From assembly GCA_019348265.1 (NCBI GenBank), contig JAHWJV010000205.1, positions 1-6,613 of the forward strand: a stretch of DNA of 6,613 bases. The letters run 5' to 3'. Of this stretch, positions 6,612 through 6,613 are shown piece after piece. Position numbers and translations under genes: made by a program. Position 1 is the stretch's first letter; each line of letters opens with the position of its first letter. The notes under the pieces are model-generated. The model was not told the origin of the DNA and did not search any database. It was given only the letters and a program-made list of their open reading frames with translations. The stretch is from Gemmatimonadota bacterium (GTDB taxonomy: Bacteria; Gemmatimonadota; Gemmatimonadetes; Longimicrobiales; Longimicrobiaceae).

Positions 6612-6613
6612 CA

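Overview
This is a GC-rich bacterial window that mixes intact signalling genes with decaying gene fragments. The organism is probably a member of Gemmatimonadota or a similar high-GC environmental lineage. That is inferred from three things: the C-terminal helical domain on a soluble PAS histidine kinase, a small REF/W-rich hypothetical protein of a type I associate with that group, and PilC-type pilus machinery. No rRNA, tRNA, CRISPR array or recognisable transposase is visible, so the assignment stays tentative.

Layout from left to right. Positions 2-358 (+) hold the C-terminal end of a PilC/GspF inner-membrane platform protein. Positions 359-652 carry no gene I can support, although part of the stretch is visibly AT-richer. 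On the minus strand, 965-653 is a broken gene: a ribbon-helix-helix N-terminus followed by a YfbU-family domain, split over three frames by two 1-base frameshifts and then cut off. Divergent from it, 1149-2540 (+) encodes a soluble PAS histidine kinase. After a gap of about 390 bases without a gene, 2931-4808 (+) encodes a second PAS histidine kinase with a long coiled coil and an unusual C-terminal helical domain resembling RsbRD_N. Convergent to it on the minus strand are a single-domain response regulator (5692-5312, TTG start) and an 86-residue hypothetical protein (5267-5007). Positions 5862-6341 (+) hold the C-terminal half of a metallo-beta-lactamase-fold hydrolase that lacks its N-terminal metal-binding half. 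The window closes with a minus-strand sulfatase remnant (6611 to about 6390) that is frameshifted and truncated at its C-terminus and runs off the right edge.

The likely functional core is the signalling group: two paralogous cytosolic histidine kinases with different PAS sensors and one stand-alone receiver. Neither kinase carries a receiver, and neither lies in a clear operon with an output regulator, so the nearby receiver is a reasonable but unproven phosphate acceptor. The three broken genes around this core suggest a region of gene turnover. Because several lesions are single-base indels, sequencing or assembly error must be excluded first.
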